From Nitrosomonas ureae (GTDB taxonomy: Bacteria > Pseudomonadota > Gammaproteobacteria > Burkholderiales > Nitrosomonadaceae): a stretch of 64,000 nt of DNA. The DNA is taken from NCBI RefSeq assembly GCF_900206265.1, contig NZ_LT907782.1, positions 2,480,001 through 2,544,000 on the forward strand. The letters are read 5' to 3'. Below, piece by piece: positions 9,770 through 18,378 of the stretch (within the stretch, counting starts at the first letter, position 1; the number at the start of each line of letters is the position of its first letter). Under the pieces are notes generated by a model. That model had not been told where the DNA came from, ran no database searches, and saw only the letters and a list, made by a program, of their open reading frames with translations. The position numbers were made by a program, and so were the translations under genes.

Positions 9770-10579
9770 TTAAGGAACAATACGATTGTTCAGAATTTCT
9801 CTGCTTGCATTGTTCCAGGTTACATCGGTCAGGTTAGAGTAACGGGTGATAATCTGTGCTGCAATACCACCTGAAAATAAACCCGCCCACCCCAGAATCA
9901 CAAAGCCCCAGTGCAACGGTGCGCTAAACAGTTCTTCCATGAACCAGAAGGCATGTCCCCATTCGTTCAATCCTACGTTCGGCAGAATCATCAATGGGCC
10001 CGCAATCGCCATCACCAACGGAAACGATGTGCCGCGGCTATACAATGGCAGACGCGTCATCGCGTACAGGTAGGCCGCTACTCCGCATACAATGTACATC
10101 GGGAATGAGCCATAAAATACCACTACGTGACTCGGTGTAAAGCTCGTGTCACGAATAATCACCTGGTGCCAGCTTGCATCCTGTTCGGTAAAGAAGCTGC
10201 CGCCCCAGTAAACACCAAACAAATATACACCCAGCCACATCATCCAGTAAAAATAACGTTTGATCTCAAGCTTGGTGTCCAGATTGTCCAGTTGTTCCTT
10301 GGTATCGCGGGTCTTCAGTATCCACCCCCAGGTTACCAACGCAAACAGTGGCATCAGTGTCATGTGTACGCGCCACAGTCCCATCCATACCTTGTCAAAT
10401 TCAGGCTCCATCGAGTCCATGCCATGTGAATATGCAAATGTCCTTTGGTACCAGATCCAAAATATCGCTACCAAAAGCATCGTTAACATGCCCAGCTTGT
10501 AATACTTCGAGTCGTACCACAGCGACATGTCATAGTTGGCGCTCGCCGCGCCGCTAGTTGTGCCATAGGTTGTTGCCAT
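9770..10579 (-). CDS. amoC: Ammonia monooxygenase subunit C (singleton copy)
   Basis: AmoC is a membrane subunit of the copper ammonia monooxygenase, which oxidises ammonia to hydroxylamine. The start chosen (MATTYG) has GGAGG five bases upstream; the open frame extends 26 codons further but without family similarity. The 269-residue product has about six membrane helices and the conserved stretch [16 protein letters not shown]134, H138 and H151 reproduce the D-x3-H-x12-H copper-ligand pattern of PmoC/AmoC. No amoA or amoB is adjacent; the upstream neighbour is an unrelated phosphoesterase. Lone amoC copies in Nitrosomonas have been linked to stress and recovery in the literature. Confidence 0.97.
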   Translation of the reverse strand: MATTYGTTSGAASANYDMSLWYDSKYYKLGMLTMLLVAIFWIWYQRTFAYSHGMDSMEPEFDKVWMGLWRVHMTLMPLFALVTWGWILKTRDTKEQLDNLDTKLEIKRYFYWMMWLGVYLFGVYWGGSFFTEQDASWHQVIIRDTSFTPSHVVVFYGSFPMYIVCGVAAYLYAMTRLPLYSRGTSFPLVMAIAGPLMILPNVGLNEWGHAFWFMEELFSAPLHWGFVILGWAGLFSGGIAAQIITRYSNLTDVTWNNASREILNNRIVP

Positions 10580-10740
10580 CATGTCCTCCATTTGTTTGAT
10601 CAAAAATATGCGTAAGTAATTATTTATGATCAATCCATTACGTAATTCTGATTGCATAAATAATCGCTTCTTTACGCAATTAAGAATAGCGCATTAACAC
10701 TCATTTGCAATGAGGGGATCCCCTCATTTTTTGCAAAGCC

Positions 10741-11589
10741 TCAAAAATTGGAGCGTTTACGATCATTTTGCAAATGCCGACAATCGAGCTGCAGAGAATA
10801 TGTGTGTTTGAGCGTAAACATCCGTGTCGTATCGCTGTAGTCCCAACGCTGTACTATAGCTGCGCGAGTTCCATTCGATAGACCGGTGCTGCGGACTAAA
10901 TTGACCGAGTTATTTGCACCTCTGCGAATGCGGGAAGATACTGCTGTGCCCGCCTGGGCTGCCCATAATCGACGTGCCAGATTAGGATAGTGTTTGTGCA
11001 GCGGTACTACAAAGGGTAAATGAATATGTCCACCCAGGATGATATCGGCTCCGGCACTAGACCATTCGTGGACTGCGGCTTTGTGACCATGCAATAAATT
11101 CGTCACATCTTCCTCGCATGTCACAGCCACTGGCTGATGCGTGACGACGATACGCAATTGTTCTGCAGACGCGCGGTTGAGACGTTGTGCCACGCGTTGG
11201 CGTTGATATGCTGAAACCTCACCATCGACATGGCGCCAACGACGCGTAGTATTTACCCCTATAACCAGGAGAGTGGGCGAATCGTACACCGGTTCGAGTT
11301 CAGCACCGAAGCTGCGGCAATGGTTGGCGTAAGGGTTGAGTGCGCGGCTAATCAGATTAAACAGCGGAATGTCGTGATTTCCCGGAATAACGAGGGTAGC
11401 GGGTGCGCCCAAGCGGTCAACAAATGAACGTGCGGCTTGAAATTGTGAGCGCCGGGCACGTTGCGTAATGTCGCCCGATAGCACCACCAATTCGGGTGGC
11501 ATTGAGTGGATCAGAGCTTCCAGCGCAGATACCACTTCAGGGCGTTCCGTACCGAAATGTAGATCCGAGATTTGCCACAGCATCGCCAT
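10741..11589 (-). CDS. Calcineurin-like metallophosphoesterase
   Basis: This 282-residue protein has all the metal-binding motifs of the family: SDLHFG (8-13), LSGDITQRA (near 38), PGNHD (near 69) and GGHIHLPF (near 181). It starts 11 bases after the lipid-kinase-like gene on the same strand, and the pair is probably co-transcribed. Homologues include cyclic-nucleotide phosphodiesterases and phospholipid-headgroup phosphatases; a role in lipid or nucleotide turnover is possible, but the substrate cannot be read from the sequence. Confidence 0.88.
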   Translation of the reverse strand: MAMLWQISDLHFGTERPEVVSALEALIHSMPPELVVLSGDITQRARRSQFQAARSFVDRLGAPATLVIPGNHDIPLFNLISRALNPYANHCRSFGAELEPVYDSPTLLVIGVNTTRRWRHVDGEVSAYQRQRVAQRLNRASAEQLRIVVTHQPVAVTCEEDVTNLLHGHKAAVHEWSSAGADIILGGHIHLPFVVPLHKHYPNLARRLWAAQAGTAVSSRIRRGANNSVNLVRSTGLSNGTRAAIVQRWDYSDTTRMFTLKHTYSLQLDCRHLQNDRKRSNF

Positions 11590-11600
11590 CAGGCTGCCAA

Positions 11601-12611
11601 TTAACTTTCTTCAACTGGTGCTGGTTTCAGCAGAAATAATGGCTGATCAGCAACGTGAAACTTGATCGGTGTGCGTAACCGTGTAATTTCGCCGTCGGTT
11701 GCGACTTTGATAAATTTACGACCAAAAAGCAAAGCTGGTTTGACTACGATATTCTGGAACGAGAAGCTCAATACGTGATCAGCCTCACCGAGTTGCCCCA
11801 GCGCGCCACGAAAGCCGAGCCCTATCATTGTTAAAGTGTTAACCGGGCGAATCGCGATTGCCGTGAGTTCCCCTTTATCGGCTACGGATGCTTCTTCAAT
11901 GCCGATCTGTTCCAGTTGTAAACGGTTATTGCCGACAAATAACGTCGGTGTAACCAGTGTGCTGATTTTTCCTTTATGCTCGATCGTCAAGTTTAACTGG
12001 CGATGATAATGCAGTACCGTATACAAGCCCGATAGCCATGCTACCCAGCGATTGCGGCCGAGTTTCCGTTTGTAAGTTTCACGATCTTCAAGTACTTGTG
12101 GATATAGCCCTAAACTGGCGTTAACCAGAAACACACGATCATTCACCAACCCGACTTGTATTGGGTAGGCTAACGGGCTTAACAATACACGGGTAGCCTC
12201 GATTGTATCTTCGGGTAGGTTATGGGTGCGCCCGAAGTAATTGAAAGTGCCTTGAGGGATAATGCCAAAGGGACAACCGCTGCCTAAGGTGGCTTGCGCC
12301 ATGGCATTAATGGTTCCGTCCCCACCGGCAGCCACTACCACGCCGCTGTGTTCGCGTGCGCGGCGAACGGTAGCATGCGCCACATCCGTGATCGTCTCGG
12401 CACGAGTTACCAGGGACAACTCAAATTTACGGCCTGCCTGCCTCAGCTCGGTTTCAATAATCTCGCGTACCGCGACAGCCTCATCACTGCCCGATGCTGC
12501 ATTCAGCACGATAAAAAGCGGTGCGGCGGGATCGATATTCATCGGGTTGATGACACCATTATGGTGTTGTTCTGGCTGATGCATTGGCACCAGTGGGGAT
12601 GTTATCGTCAT
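11601..12611 (-). CDS. Diacylglycerol/sphingosine kinase-like lipid kinase
   Basis: The DAGK catalytic domain is clear: VLNAASGSDEA at the nucleotide-binding start, AAGGDGTINAMAQA, and IIPQGTFNYFGR. I prefer ATG 12611 (MTITSP, 336 residues), with AAGGG about ten bases upstream; the frame extends 28 codons further to a TTG. The C-terminal half is the usual beta-sandwich with a conserved TDGE motif (KVATDGEITRL). It probably phosphorylates a diacylglycerol-like lipid at the inner membrane. The neighbouring phosphoesterase suggests a kinase/phosphatase pair. Confidence 0.87.
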   Translation of the reverse strand: MTITSPLVPMHQPEQHHNGVINPMNIDPAAPLFIVLNAASGSDEAVAVREIIETELRQAGRKFELSLVTRAETITDVAHATVRRAREHSGVVVAAGGDGTINAMAQATLGSGCPFGIIPQGTFNYFGRTHNLPEDTIEATRVLLSPLAYPIQVGLVNDRVFLVNASLGLYPQVLEDRETYKRKLGRNRWVAWLSGLYTVLHYHRQLNLTIEHKGKISTLVTPTLFVGNNRLQLEQIGIEEASVADKGELTAIAIRPVNTLTMIGLGFRGALGQLGEADHVLSFSFQNIVVKPALLFGRKFIKVATDGEITRLRTPIKFHVADQPLFLLKPAPVEES

Positions 12612-12907
12612 ATCATCGTTGCCCTTAGTACGATTTTTATAGATAGCTATTGTTGTCAATGTTGTCAACATAGCGGTTAATAGTAATGTGCTCAAGCCGC
12701 ATTATCTGTGTTCAAAGGATGATTTCACAAGTTTAATTGGATAATGACCCGAACAATAATTTTCTGTTTTAAGAGTATCTCTTGTGCTGAACTCCGTATG
12801 TACGGAAACCAACAGAATAGGGATGAATTTTGATAATTTTTCTATCTCAAGGAGAACATCAAGACTTCTTGAGTTGTAGCGCAAGGAAAATCAGCGGACA
12901 AAGGATT

Positions 12908-13540
12908 TTATGAATATTGCCCGCGTAATCGCAGTGCAAAGTTGATCAGACTATTCGGTCCGCTAAGATTGAGTTTGCGCGAAATGTTGACGCGATGATT
13001 TTCAATGGTTTTCTGACTCACAGACAGCTTTTGAGCAATTTGCGGCGTGGTGAATCCTTCGGAAATTTTTGTCAGTACCTTGCGTTCTGTTTTTGTGAGG
13101 ACGGGTATGTTATCCAGTACGGTTTCTAACGATTTATCGCGTTCATCCCGGGTGTTAAGTGCTTTTGTTAATTTTGCAATTCTTGCTTTGATGCTGTTAA
13201 TTAATTCTTCTTTCGTGAATGGCTTGGTCAGATAATCATCCGCGCCCATGTTCATACCCGTTCGGGTATCGGAGCGTGTCGATTTTGCGGTAAGGAAAAT
13301 AAATGCAGTGGATGAAAGCTGGGGTATTTGTTTTAATCGGGTCAGTACATCGAAGCCATCAATTCCGGGAAGCATGATGTCGCAAATGATGATATCGGGA
13401 ATAAACTCCAGTGCGCTTTTTATTCCCTCTTCACCTGAAGGGGCGCTGATTACCCGATAATCATAGTGCCGGATAATTTCGGAAATATTATCGCGCAACG
13501 ATTTTTCGTCTTCAATGATCAGAATTAATGTGTTGTTCAT
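12908..13540 (-). CDS. LuxR/NarL-type response regulator
   Basis: This 210-residue regulator has a receiver domain with acidic pocket (IIEDEK), phospho-acceptor Asp in IIICDIMLPG (about residue 53), and K in the DYLTKPFTKEEL switch. A LuxR-type helix-turn-helix follows at about residues 150-205 (LTKTERKVLTKISEGFTTPQIAQKL, VSQKTIENHRVNI). It begins nine bases after the PAS histidine kinase gene, so the two are very likely a cognate pair. Target genes are unknown. Confidence 0.93.
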   Translation of the reverse strand: MNNTLILIIEDEKSLRDNISEIIRHYDYRVISAPSGEEGIKSALEFIPDIIICDIMLPGIDGFDVLTRLKQIPQLSSTAFIFLTAKSTRSDTRTGMNMGADDYLTKPFTKEELINSIKARIAKLTKALNTRDERDKSLETVLDNIPVLTKTERKVLTKISEGFTTPQIAQKLSVSQKTIENHRVNISRKLNLSGPNSLINFALRLRGQYS

Positions 13541-13549
13541 TGTTGCAAT

Positions 13550-15064
13550 TCATATCGGCAACTGGATCGTCACTGTGCAGCCGTTATCGAGTTGACTCTC
13601 GAAACTGATATCTCCGCCATGAAGTACGATGAGCTTCTTGGCAATCATGAGGCCCAGCCCGCTGCCGGGAAAAATTTTGGCATTGGATGCGCGGAAAAAT
13701 GATTGAAACAGAAAGGATTGATCTTTTTCCGGAATACCAATGCCTTGATCCCTTATCGTTATATAGAAAGTATCGTCCTGGAAATTTACATTTAGGTTGG
13801 GCGATGGTTTTTCTTCTGAATATTTAAATGCATTTGAAACAATATTGCGTAAAACATTCCGCAGCAAAATTTCATCTATGCTGATGATTTGGTCGGGTGC
13901 ATTGAACCGGTAATCGAGTTTTCTCTGCTGTCCATTCGGTTCCGCATTGGCTGCTACAAAAGTATCCATAAACTGTTTGAACGAAACATCCTTTTTCGAT
14001 AATTCGATTTTACCTTCGTCAATGCGCCCGATATCTAGAATGTTCTCCATGAGCTCGGTCATGCGCGTCGTCTCCTCGGCCATGATAGCTTTATGTTTGC
14101 GGAACAGCGCAATGAAGTCAGTGCCAAGATGGGCTGATTCCATTTTTAGATCCAACAAATCAATGCTGGAACGGATGGTGGCCAGCGGCGTGCGGAATTG
14201 ATGCGAAGCCAGGCTAACAAATTGCGTTTTGAATCGATTCAGCTCGCGTTCCTTTTCCATCGCTTTTTGCAGCCGTTGCTCGGCTATTTTTATCAGCGTG
14301 ATGTCATTTTCTACGGCCACATAATTGATCAGTTTTCCTGTGTCATCGTATACCGCGGCGATATTCAGGTAGAGCCAGATTTTATCGCCATTCTTGGTGT
14401 AATTGAGAATTTCGCCGGAGAATGTGCCGGTACTTTTCAGTGAGCGGGCGATTTCCTGAATGGTTGCGCGGGAAGTTTCCGGACCTTGGAGAAAAGCCGC
14501 AGGGTCAATCCCCATAACTTCCTCAGCCTTATAACCCAGAATCTCTTCAAAACTGTGATTGATCCAGATAATTTTTCTCTCGGGATCGGTAATCATGACA
14601 ATGCCATTGGTTTTTTCAGCGACATAGGCCATGCGCTGCAACTCCAATTCATTTTTCTTCCGGGTCGAGATATTTTGTAACACGCCATATAATCCGATGA
14701 TGTCTCCACCCGTATCGCGCATAGGATAGAGCGTCGTAGTGTGCCATTTAACCCGGCCATCCGGCATGTTTACCAAAAATTCCCCACTGTGCTCTTCTCT
14801 ATTCGTAGTGACTTGTGCAATCAAAGCGCGCATTTTTTCTTTTTCAGATTCGGAATAGTAAGTACTTTCAAGTAAATGGGAACACTCAAAATCTTTGCTG
14901 ACCTCATAAAACTGATAAAGATATTCCGACCAAACCGTAAAGTTTGTGGAGAATGTGTAGCACCAATCCCCTATTTCCGCAGCTTTGCTGAGCAGGTGCA
15001 ATCGTTTTTGCTGGGACTCAAACGAATCGAAAGATTTCAAGTTAAAGCCGGATCTGGAATTCAT
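13550..15064 (-). CDS. Soluble PAS/PAC sensor histidine kinase with a LOV-like PAS domain
   Basis: This 504-residue kinase has no membrane segment. A first PAS/PAC unit (about 30-135) is followed by a second (about 145-258). The second resembles LOV domains (AFLQGPETSRATI, and NYTKNGDKIWLYLNI), but the position of the photoactive cysteine in the GRNCRFLQ signature is alanine here. The HisKA box has H288 (SLASHQFRTPLATI). The HATPase domain has DQGIGIPEKDQ and GSGLGLMIAKK. The partner response regulator lies immediately downstream. The signal could be redox, a ligand or blue light via flavin; the sequence does not settle it. Confidence 0.92.
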   Translation of the reverse strand: MNSRSGFNLKSFDSFESQQKRLHLLSKAAEIGDWCYTFSTNFTVWSEYLYQFYEVSKDFECSHLLESTYYSESEKEKMRALIAQVTTNREEHSGEFLVNMPDGRVKWHTTTLYPMRDTGGDIIGLYGVLQNISTRKKNELELQRMAYVAEKTNGIVMITDPERKIIWINHSFEEILGYKAEEVMGIDPAAFLQGPETSRATIQEIARSLKSTGTFSGEILNYTKNGDKIWLYLNIAAVYDDTGKLINYVAVENDITLIKIAEQRLQKAMEKERELNRFKTQFVSLASHQFRTPLATIRSSIDLLDLKMESAHLGTDFIALFRKHKAIMAEETTRMTELMENILDIGRIDEGKIELSKKDVSFKQFMDTFVAANAEPNGQQRKLDYRFNAPDQIISIDEILLRNVLRNIVSNAFKYSEEKPSPNLNVNFQDDTFYITIRDQGIGIPEKDQSFLFQSFFRASNAKIFPGSGLGLMIAKKLIVLHGGDISFESQLDNGCTVTIQLPI

Positions 15065-15561
15065 GGTATATCAGATAACTCACGTGGGTTAGTCATCAGG
15101 GTAGTGGAACGGATATCTGATACCTTCAGCGACAATAAAGTGCCAGAAATAACGTGCCCATGACTTACGCAGTCAGCAAACCATAGGAGGTATCGGGTAA
15201 AAGATTACAATGATCAGCCTGATTTGGCAAAAGAAGTTTGTTAGAATTGCGATGTGGGTGTGCATGCTAATGTATTGTTGCACAATCGGTTGCATTACAA
15301 ATGAGCATTTTGAGCCTGTTTTTAACGCTGTAGGCAATGCAGGTAGTTTTTCATCAATGGACTGTAAATTATAATGCTTGAAACGAATCCTTTCCCCGTA
15401 CTTGATCCAACAATTTTTTGGCGGGCGGCGTGTCGTGTTTTTCTGTGACATTCACTATTTTATAAAATATAAAGCCAGTATTAATATGCTGATAATCAGA
15501 ACCAAAAAAGGTTATGCGACATTATCTGATAGATTATTGGACAAAATGTCTTATATATTAC
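15065..15561. other. Intergenic region upstream of the cassette
   Basis: I see no convincing gene. Small open frames here lack ribosome sites and family features. I searched the stretch just before the cassette boundary for a preceding attC (RYYYAAC 50-140 bp upstream with an imperfect palindrome) and for a divergent integrase gene, and found neither. Confidence 0.5.
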
Positions 15562-15591
15562 GTTAGACATAGCCAAAACCATTGATGAACC

Positions 15592-16356
15592 ATGAGATAC
15601 AAAGGACTTGAGACAAGCTATTCCCTACTCGTCGCTTACGATGTTCTAGCCCTTCAGTATAAGCGCAAGAACAAACCCAAAGACGCTCTCTCTGAAGAGC
15701 ACAAGACGGGGATGCTTGGATCAGTTCCGTCTATGAATTTTAATAACTACAGCTTTACGTTTGCTTTGCTGAATATCAATGCTGCTATTGTGGAGGGACT
15801 GATGCGCAGCATTCTGTCGGAGTTGGTTTCAGAAGAAGTAGATCGTCAGATCGACGCCGGCATGCAAGCGGGAAGAACATCACGAAGCTCCCCAGAGAAC
15901 CTACTCAACAAGTTCTTCATCGAGATCGACGCGCAAGGCGGGTGGGAGCGCCTCAAAGAGCAATATGCCAGCTACCTCGGACTGGCAATCGACAAGACCA
16001 TCAGCACGGAAACAAAAGAAGCGATGAGCACGCTATTCGTTCTTCGCAATATTCTTGCTCACGGTACGGCCCTAATTCATCCGTCTGAACAACTTCCAGA
16101 CGACCTAAAAGACGAACCTATATTCAAATGGCAAAGCCGACTCCAAAGCGCTTGCGTTTACTTGGAAAAGCAATTCGGGCATAAGGACATTTTTGAGAAC
16201 CTTGCGGAATTTAATGTCCCTGAGCATTTTCTAGAAAAAACTAAAGAATTTCTTTCGGAGATTCTTCCGGCTATAAACCATCAACCACAAAGAGCAGAGA
16301 AGACCATCAGGGCTATCCAAAAGTTTTCATTCGGGTTCAACAATATTGGTGTGTAG
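15592..16356 (+). CDS. Cassette-borne HEPN-motif protein
   Basis: This 254-residue soluble, helix-rich protein carries L-R-N-I-L-A-H-G, which places R152, N153 and H157 in the R-x4-6-H signature of HEPN ribonuclease-type domains. It is otherwise unrecognised. The start codon lies 24 bp inside the cassette boundary with no strong ribosome site, and the stop is 16 bp before attC, as is usual for cassette ORFs. HEPN proteins are frequent in toxin-antitoxin, abortive-infection and other defence systems. No antitoxin-like partner is encoded in the cassette. An RNase role is inferred from the motif alone. Confidence 0.8.
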   Translation: MRYKGLETSYSLLVAYDVLALQYKRKNKPKDALSEEHKTGMLGSVPSMNFNNYSFTFALLNINAAIVEGLMRSILSELVSEEVDRQIDAGMQAGRTSRSSPENLLNKFFIEIDAQGGWERLKEQYASYLGLAIDKTISTETKEAMSTLFVLRNILAHGTALIHPSEQLPDDLKDEPIFKWQSRLQSACVYLEKQFGHKDIFENLAEFNVPEHFLEKTKEFLSEILPAINHQPQRAEKTIRAIQKFSFGFNNIGV

Positions 16357-16372
16357 ACATGAATGAAACTAT

Positions 16373-16435
16373 GTCTAACCCCACGGTCAACCGGACCTGC
16401 CGCAAGCAGCAGTCCGGTTACCTCCAACGTTAGGC
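16373..16435 (+). repeat. attC recombination site
   Basis: This 63-bp site has outer cores GTCTAAC and GTTAGGC. Internal arms AACCGGAC (16390-16397) and GTCCGGTT (16412-16419) are perfect complements, with an extra CTGC/GCAG pair towards the loop and an unpaired CA on one side. This imperfect palindrome is the folded single-strand structure recognised by integron integrases. Confidence 0.85.
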
Positions 16436-16734
16436 ATTACACCAGAGGCACGTATGAGGGAGGAAATGGGGTCAGGTCGCGAATCAAGCAAGCATATAAT
16501 CGATGAAGATATATATTACATCTTGTGAATTTATGATGTGCGCACAGACGTAATGTACTTCTATGGGCGGGCTGCTGCGGCAATGACACTTAAAATTATT
16601 CAAGACGATGTCGCTTTTTGGCGTAGCATCCTAATTATAATTCAGGTGGTATATGTTTTCCTGGCAGCTTGAGATTTGATATCGACCAACCGCATTGCTC
16701 TAGTTTATTCAGAACAATGCGGTTTTACAGTCAA
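16436..16734. other. Gap between attC and rhlE, with a REP-like fragment
   Basis: No gene is supported. The stretch near 16467 (GGGGTCAGGTCGCG) resembles sequence seen next to REP-associated transposases, but no transposase is present. AACCGCATTG (16688-16697) pairs with CAATGCGGTT (16715-16724); this 10-bp hairpin lies just after the rhlE tail and may end its transcript, though no good T-run follows on the minus strand. Confidence 0.45.
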
Positions 16735-16965
16735 TTACTTAGCGCGCGCAGCTTGGTAGCTGGCTCTGTTGCCATTGTTATTCCGGAAAGTATTTCCGCG
16801 ATTGTCGGGACCGCTGGTGCGGATGCGCTGTCCATTGCGGTTTCTGCCAGATTCACCCGGTGCGCCGAAGCTTGGGCGGCTGTCAAAGCCCGAGAAAGGC
16901 GCGCGTTTGCGTTTTTGCGTAACGTTAGGTGCCGTGCCACGGGGGCCATTGCCGTGGAAACGAGG
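16735..16965 (-). other. RhlE C-terminal tail separated by an in-frame stop codon
   Basis: Reading on past the rhlE stop (TAA at 16966-16968) in the same frame gives 76 further codons without interruption, ending in TAA at 16735-16737. They encode an RhlE-like basic tail rich in Arg, Gly and Asn (for example T-Q-K-R-K-R-A-P-F, N-R-N-G-Q-R-I-R, and a final A-A-R-A-K). Such tails bind RNA non-specifically in DEAD-box helicases. The composition indicates a former part of the protein. Confidence 0.75.
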
Positions 16966-18108
16966 TTAGATGCGCGGTTCAAGACCGGGGATGGTATGCG
17001 ATGCAATGCGCTGGCCGGTATAACGTTCAATTTTTGTCAGGTGCATGCTGTCTTTTACCGATGCGAACGAAACGGCGATGCCCGCAGCGCCTGCGCGGCC
17101 TGTACGGCCGATGCGATGGACATAATCTTCGGCGAATTTGGGTAAGTCAAAATTGATGACGTGTGTGATATCGGCGACGTCAATGCCGCGGGCGGCGACA
17201 TCGGTTGCGACCAGTACGCGCAGGCCGCCATTGCGCAGGCGGGTCAAGGTGCGGTTACGTTCGCGCTGATTCATATCACCATGCAGTGCGGCGGCGGCAT
17301 AGCCTTGCGCATACAGGTTGTCCGCCAAGGAATCGGCATCGCGCTTGGTGGCGGTGAAAACGATAGCCTGCTTCAATGTCTCGTCGCGTAACACATGATC
17401 GAGCAGACGGTTTTTGTGCGACATATCGTCGGCGTAATGCAACCGCTGCTCGATATTGTCGAGCTTGGATTTCGGCGAAGATACTTGAATGCGTTGCGGT
17501 GTTTTTAATAATTTTGCGGCAACTCTGTCGATTGCGTTGTCCAGTGTGGCGGAGAATAGCAATGTTTGCCGGGTGGCCGGTGTGGCCGCTGCGATGGTTT
17601 CGACATCCTCAATGAAACCCATATCCAGCATCCGATCGGCTTCGTCCAGCACAAGCATTTGCAAGCGTTTGAAGTCGATGCGTCCGCGTTGAATATGATC
17701 AATCAGGCGGCCGGGTGTGGCTACCAGAATATCCACCGGTTGCGATAATAATTTGTTCTGCAACGGATAGGGCATGCCGCCCAGGATGCTCACCACGTTG
17801 ATGCGCGGTAAATACTTGCCGTATTTTTTTGCGGCTTCGGATACTTGCAGCGCCAGTTCGCGAGTCGGTGTCAGCACTAGAACGCGCGGGCCGCGGCTGC
17901 GGATTTGCGCGGGTGTCGCCAGGGTATGTAATGCCGGCAACATGAATGCGGCGGTTTTTCCGGTACCGGTTTGCGCGGATGCCATGACATCGTGGCCGGC
18001 GATTAATTCGGGCACCGCTTGTTGCTGAATCGGTGTTGGAGTGGTATACCCCGCTTCTTGAATTGCTTTAAGTATCGAGGGATGTAGATTTAATTTTTCA
18101 AAAGACAC
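16966..18108 (-). CDS. rhlE: DEAD-box ATP-dependent RNA helicase, prematurely terminated
   Basis: The helicase core is intact: Q motif (TPIQQQAVP), motif I AQTGTGKT, DEAD in VLDEADRMLDMGF, SAT, and motif VI HRIGRTGRAG. RhlE-group helicases remodel RNA in ribosome assembly and cold adaptation. The GTG start follows AGGA. Translation stops after 380 residues at E-P-R-I, but the same frame continues for 76 codons of typical basic tail. Either the tail was lost recently by a nonsense change, the stop is a sequencing error, or there is read-through. The core should still be enzymatically competent. Confidence 0.93.
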   Translation of the reverse strand: MSFEKLNLHPSILKAIQEAGYTTPTPIQQQAVPELIAGHDVMASAQTGTGKTAAFMLPALHTLATPAQIRSRGPRVLVLTPTRELALQVSEAAKKYGKYLPRINVVSILGGMPYPLQNKLLSQPVDILVATPGRLIDHIQRGRIDFKRLQMLVLDEADRMLDMGFIEDVETIAAATPATRQTLLFSATLDNAIDRVAAKLLKTPQRIQVSSPKSKLDNIEQRLHYADDMSHKNRLLDHVLRDETLKQAIVFTATKRDADSLADNLYAQGYAAAALHGDMNQRERNRTLTRLRNGGLRVLVATDVAARGIDVADITHVINFDLPKFAEDYVHRIGRTGRAGAAGIAVSFASVKDSMHLTKIERYTGQRIASHTIPGLEPRI

Positions 18109-18378
18109 GTTATTTTCCTAAAAAATACAGACAATGAAACACACAGGCATCATAATTTGCATGCCACGAATGTGAATTGTGCGAAACCTTGTCAGCGCGT
18201 TAAAAAGCATCGCCGCTAACCATAGTTGTTGCACTTTTTCGGAAAAAACTTGAAAAATTGGGAAGGTCAGGAACGATGAAGCCATGCAAAGTCGATCAAA
18301 AAATGATTCTATTCAACTTTGAGTTGCGAAGTATACTGGATCCCCTAAGGTGTTGCAATTGTTTGCGAGAATGTTTTT

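Larger units (their letters stand above)
15562..16435 (+). mobile_element. Solitary integron-type gene cassette (boundary core sites to attC)
   Basis: The left boundary is GTTAGAC (15562-15568), a GTTRRRY core. The right end is an attC starting GTCTAAC (16373-16379) and ending GTTAGGC (16429-16435). Extended by two bases, the left boundary GTTAGACAT is the exact reverse complement of ATGTCTAAC at the start of attC. That match is expected of an authentic cassette, since the two core halves pair in the excised circle. One ORF fills the element. No integrase or further cassette is visible, so it is an isolated cassette between two native loci. Confidence 0.82.

Noticed and set aside
12702..12884. 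Sixty-codon minus-strand ORF between the lipid kinase and the response regulator
   Set aside because: No ribosome site, no recognisable content; looks like chance.
15378..15566. Small plus-strand ORF just before the HEPN cassette, considered as an antitoxin
   Set aside because: It crosses the cassette boundary, has no ribosome site and shows no antitoxin-like features.
16436..16660. Possible second gene cassette after attC
   Set aside because: There is no ATGCCTAAC partner or second attC; only a 24-codon frame follows.
16921..16927. GTTAGGT, matching a GTTRRRY integron core
   Set aside because: It lies in the rhlE tail coding sequence and has no palindromic arms or partner core.
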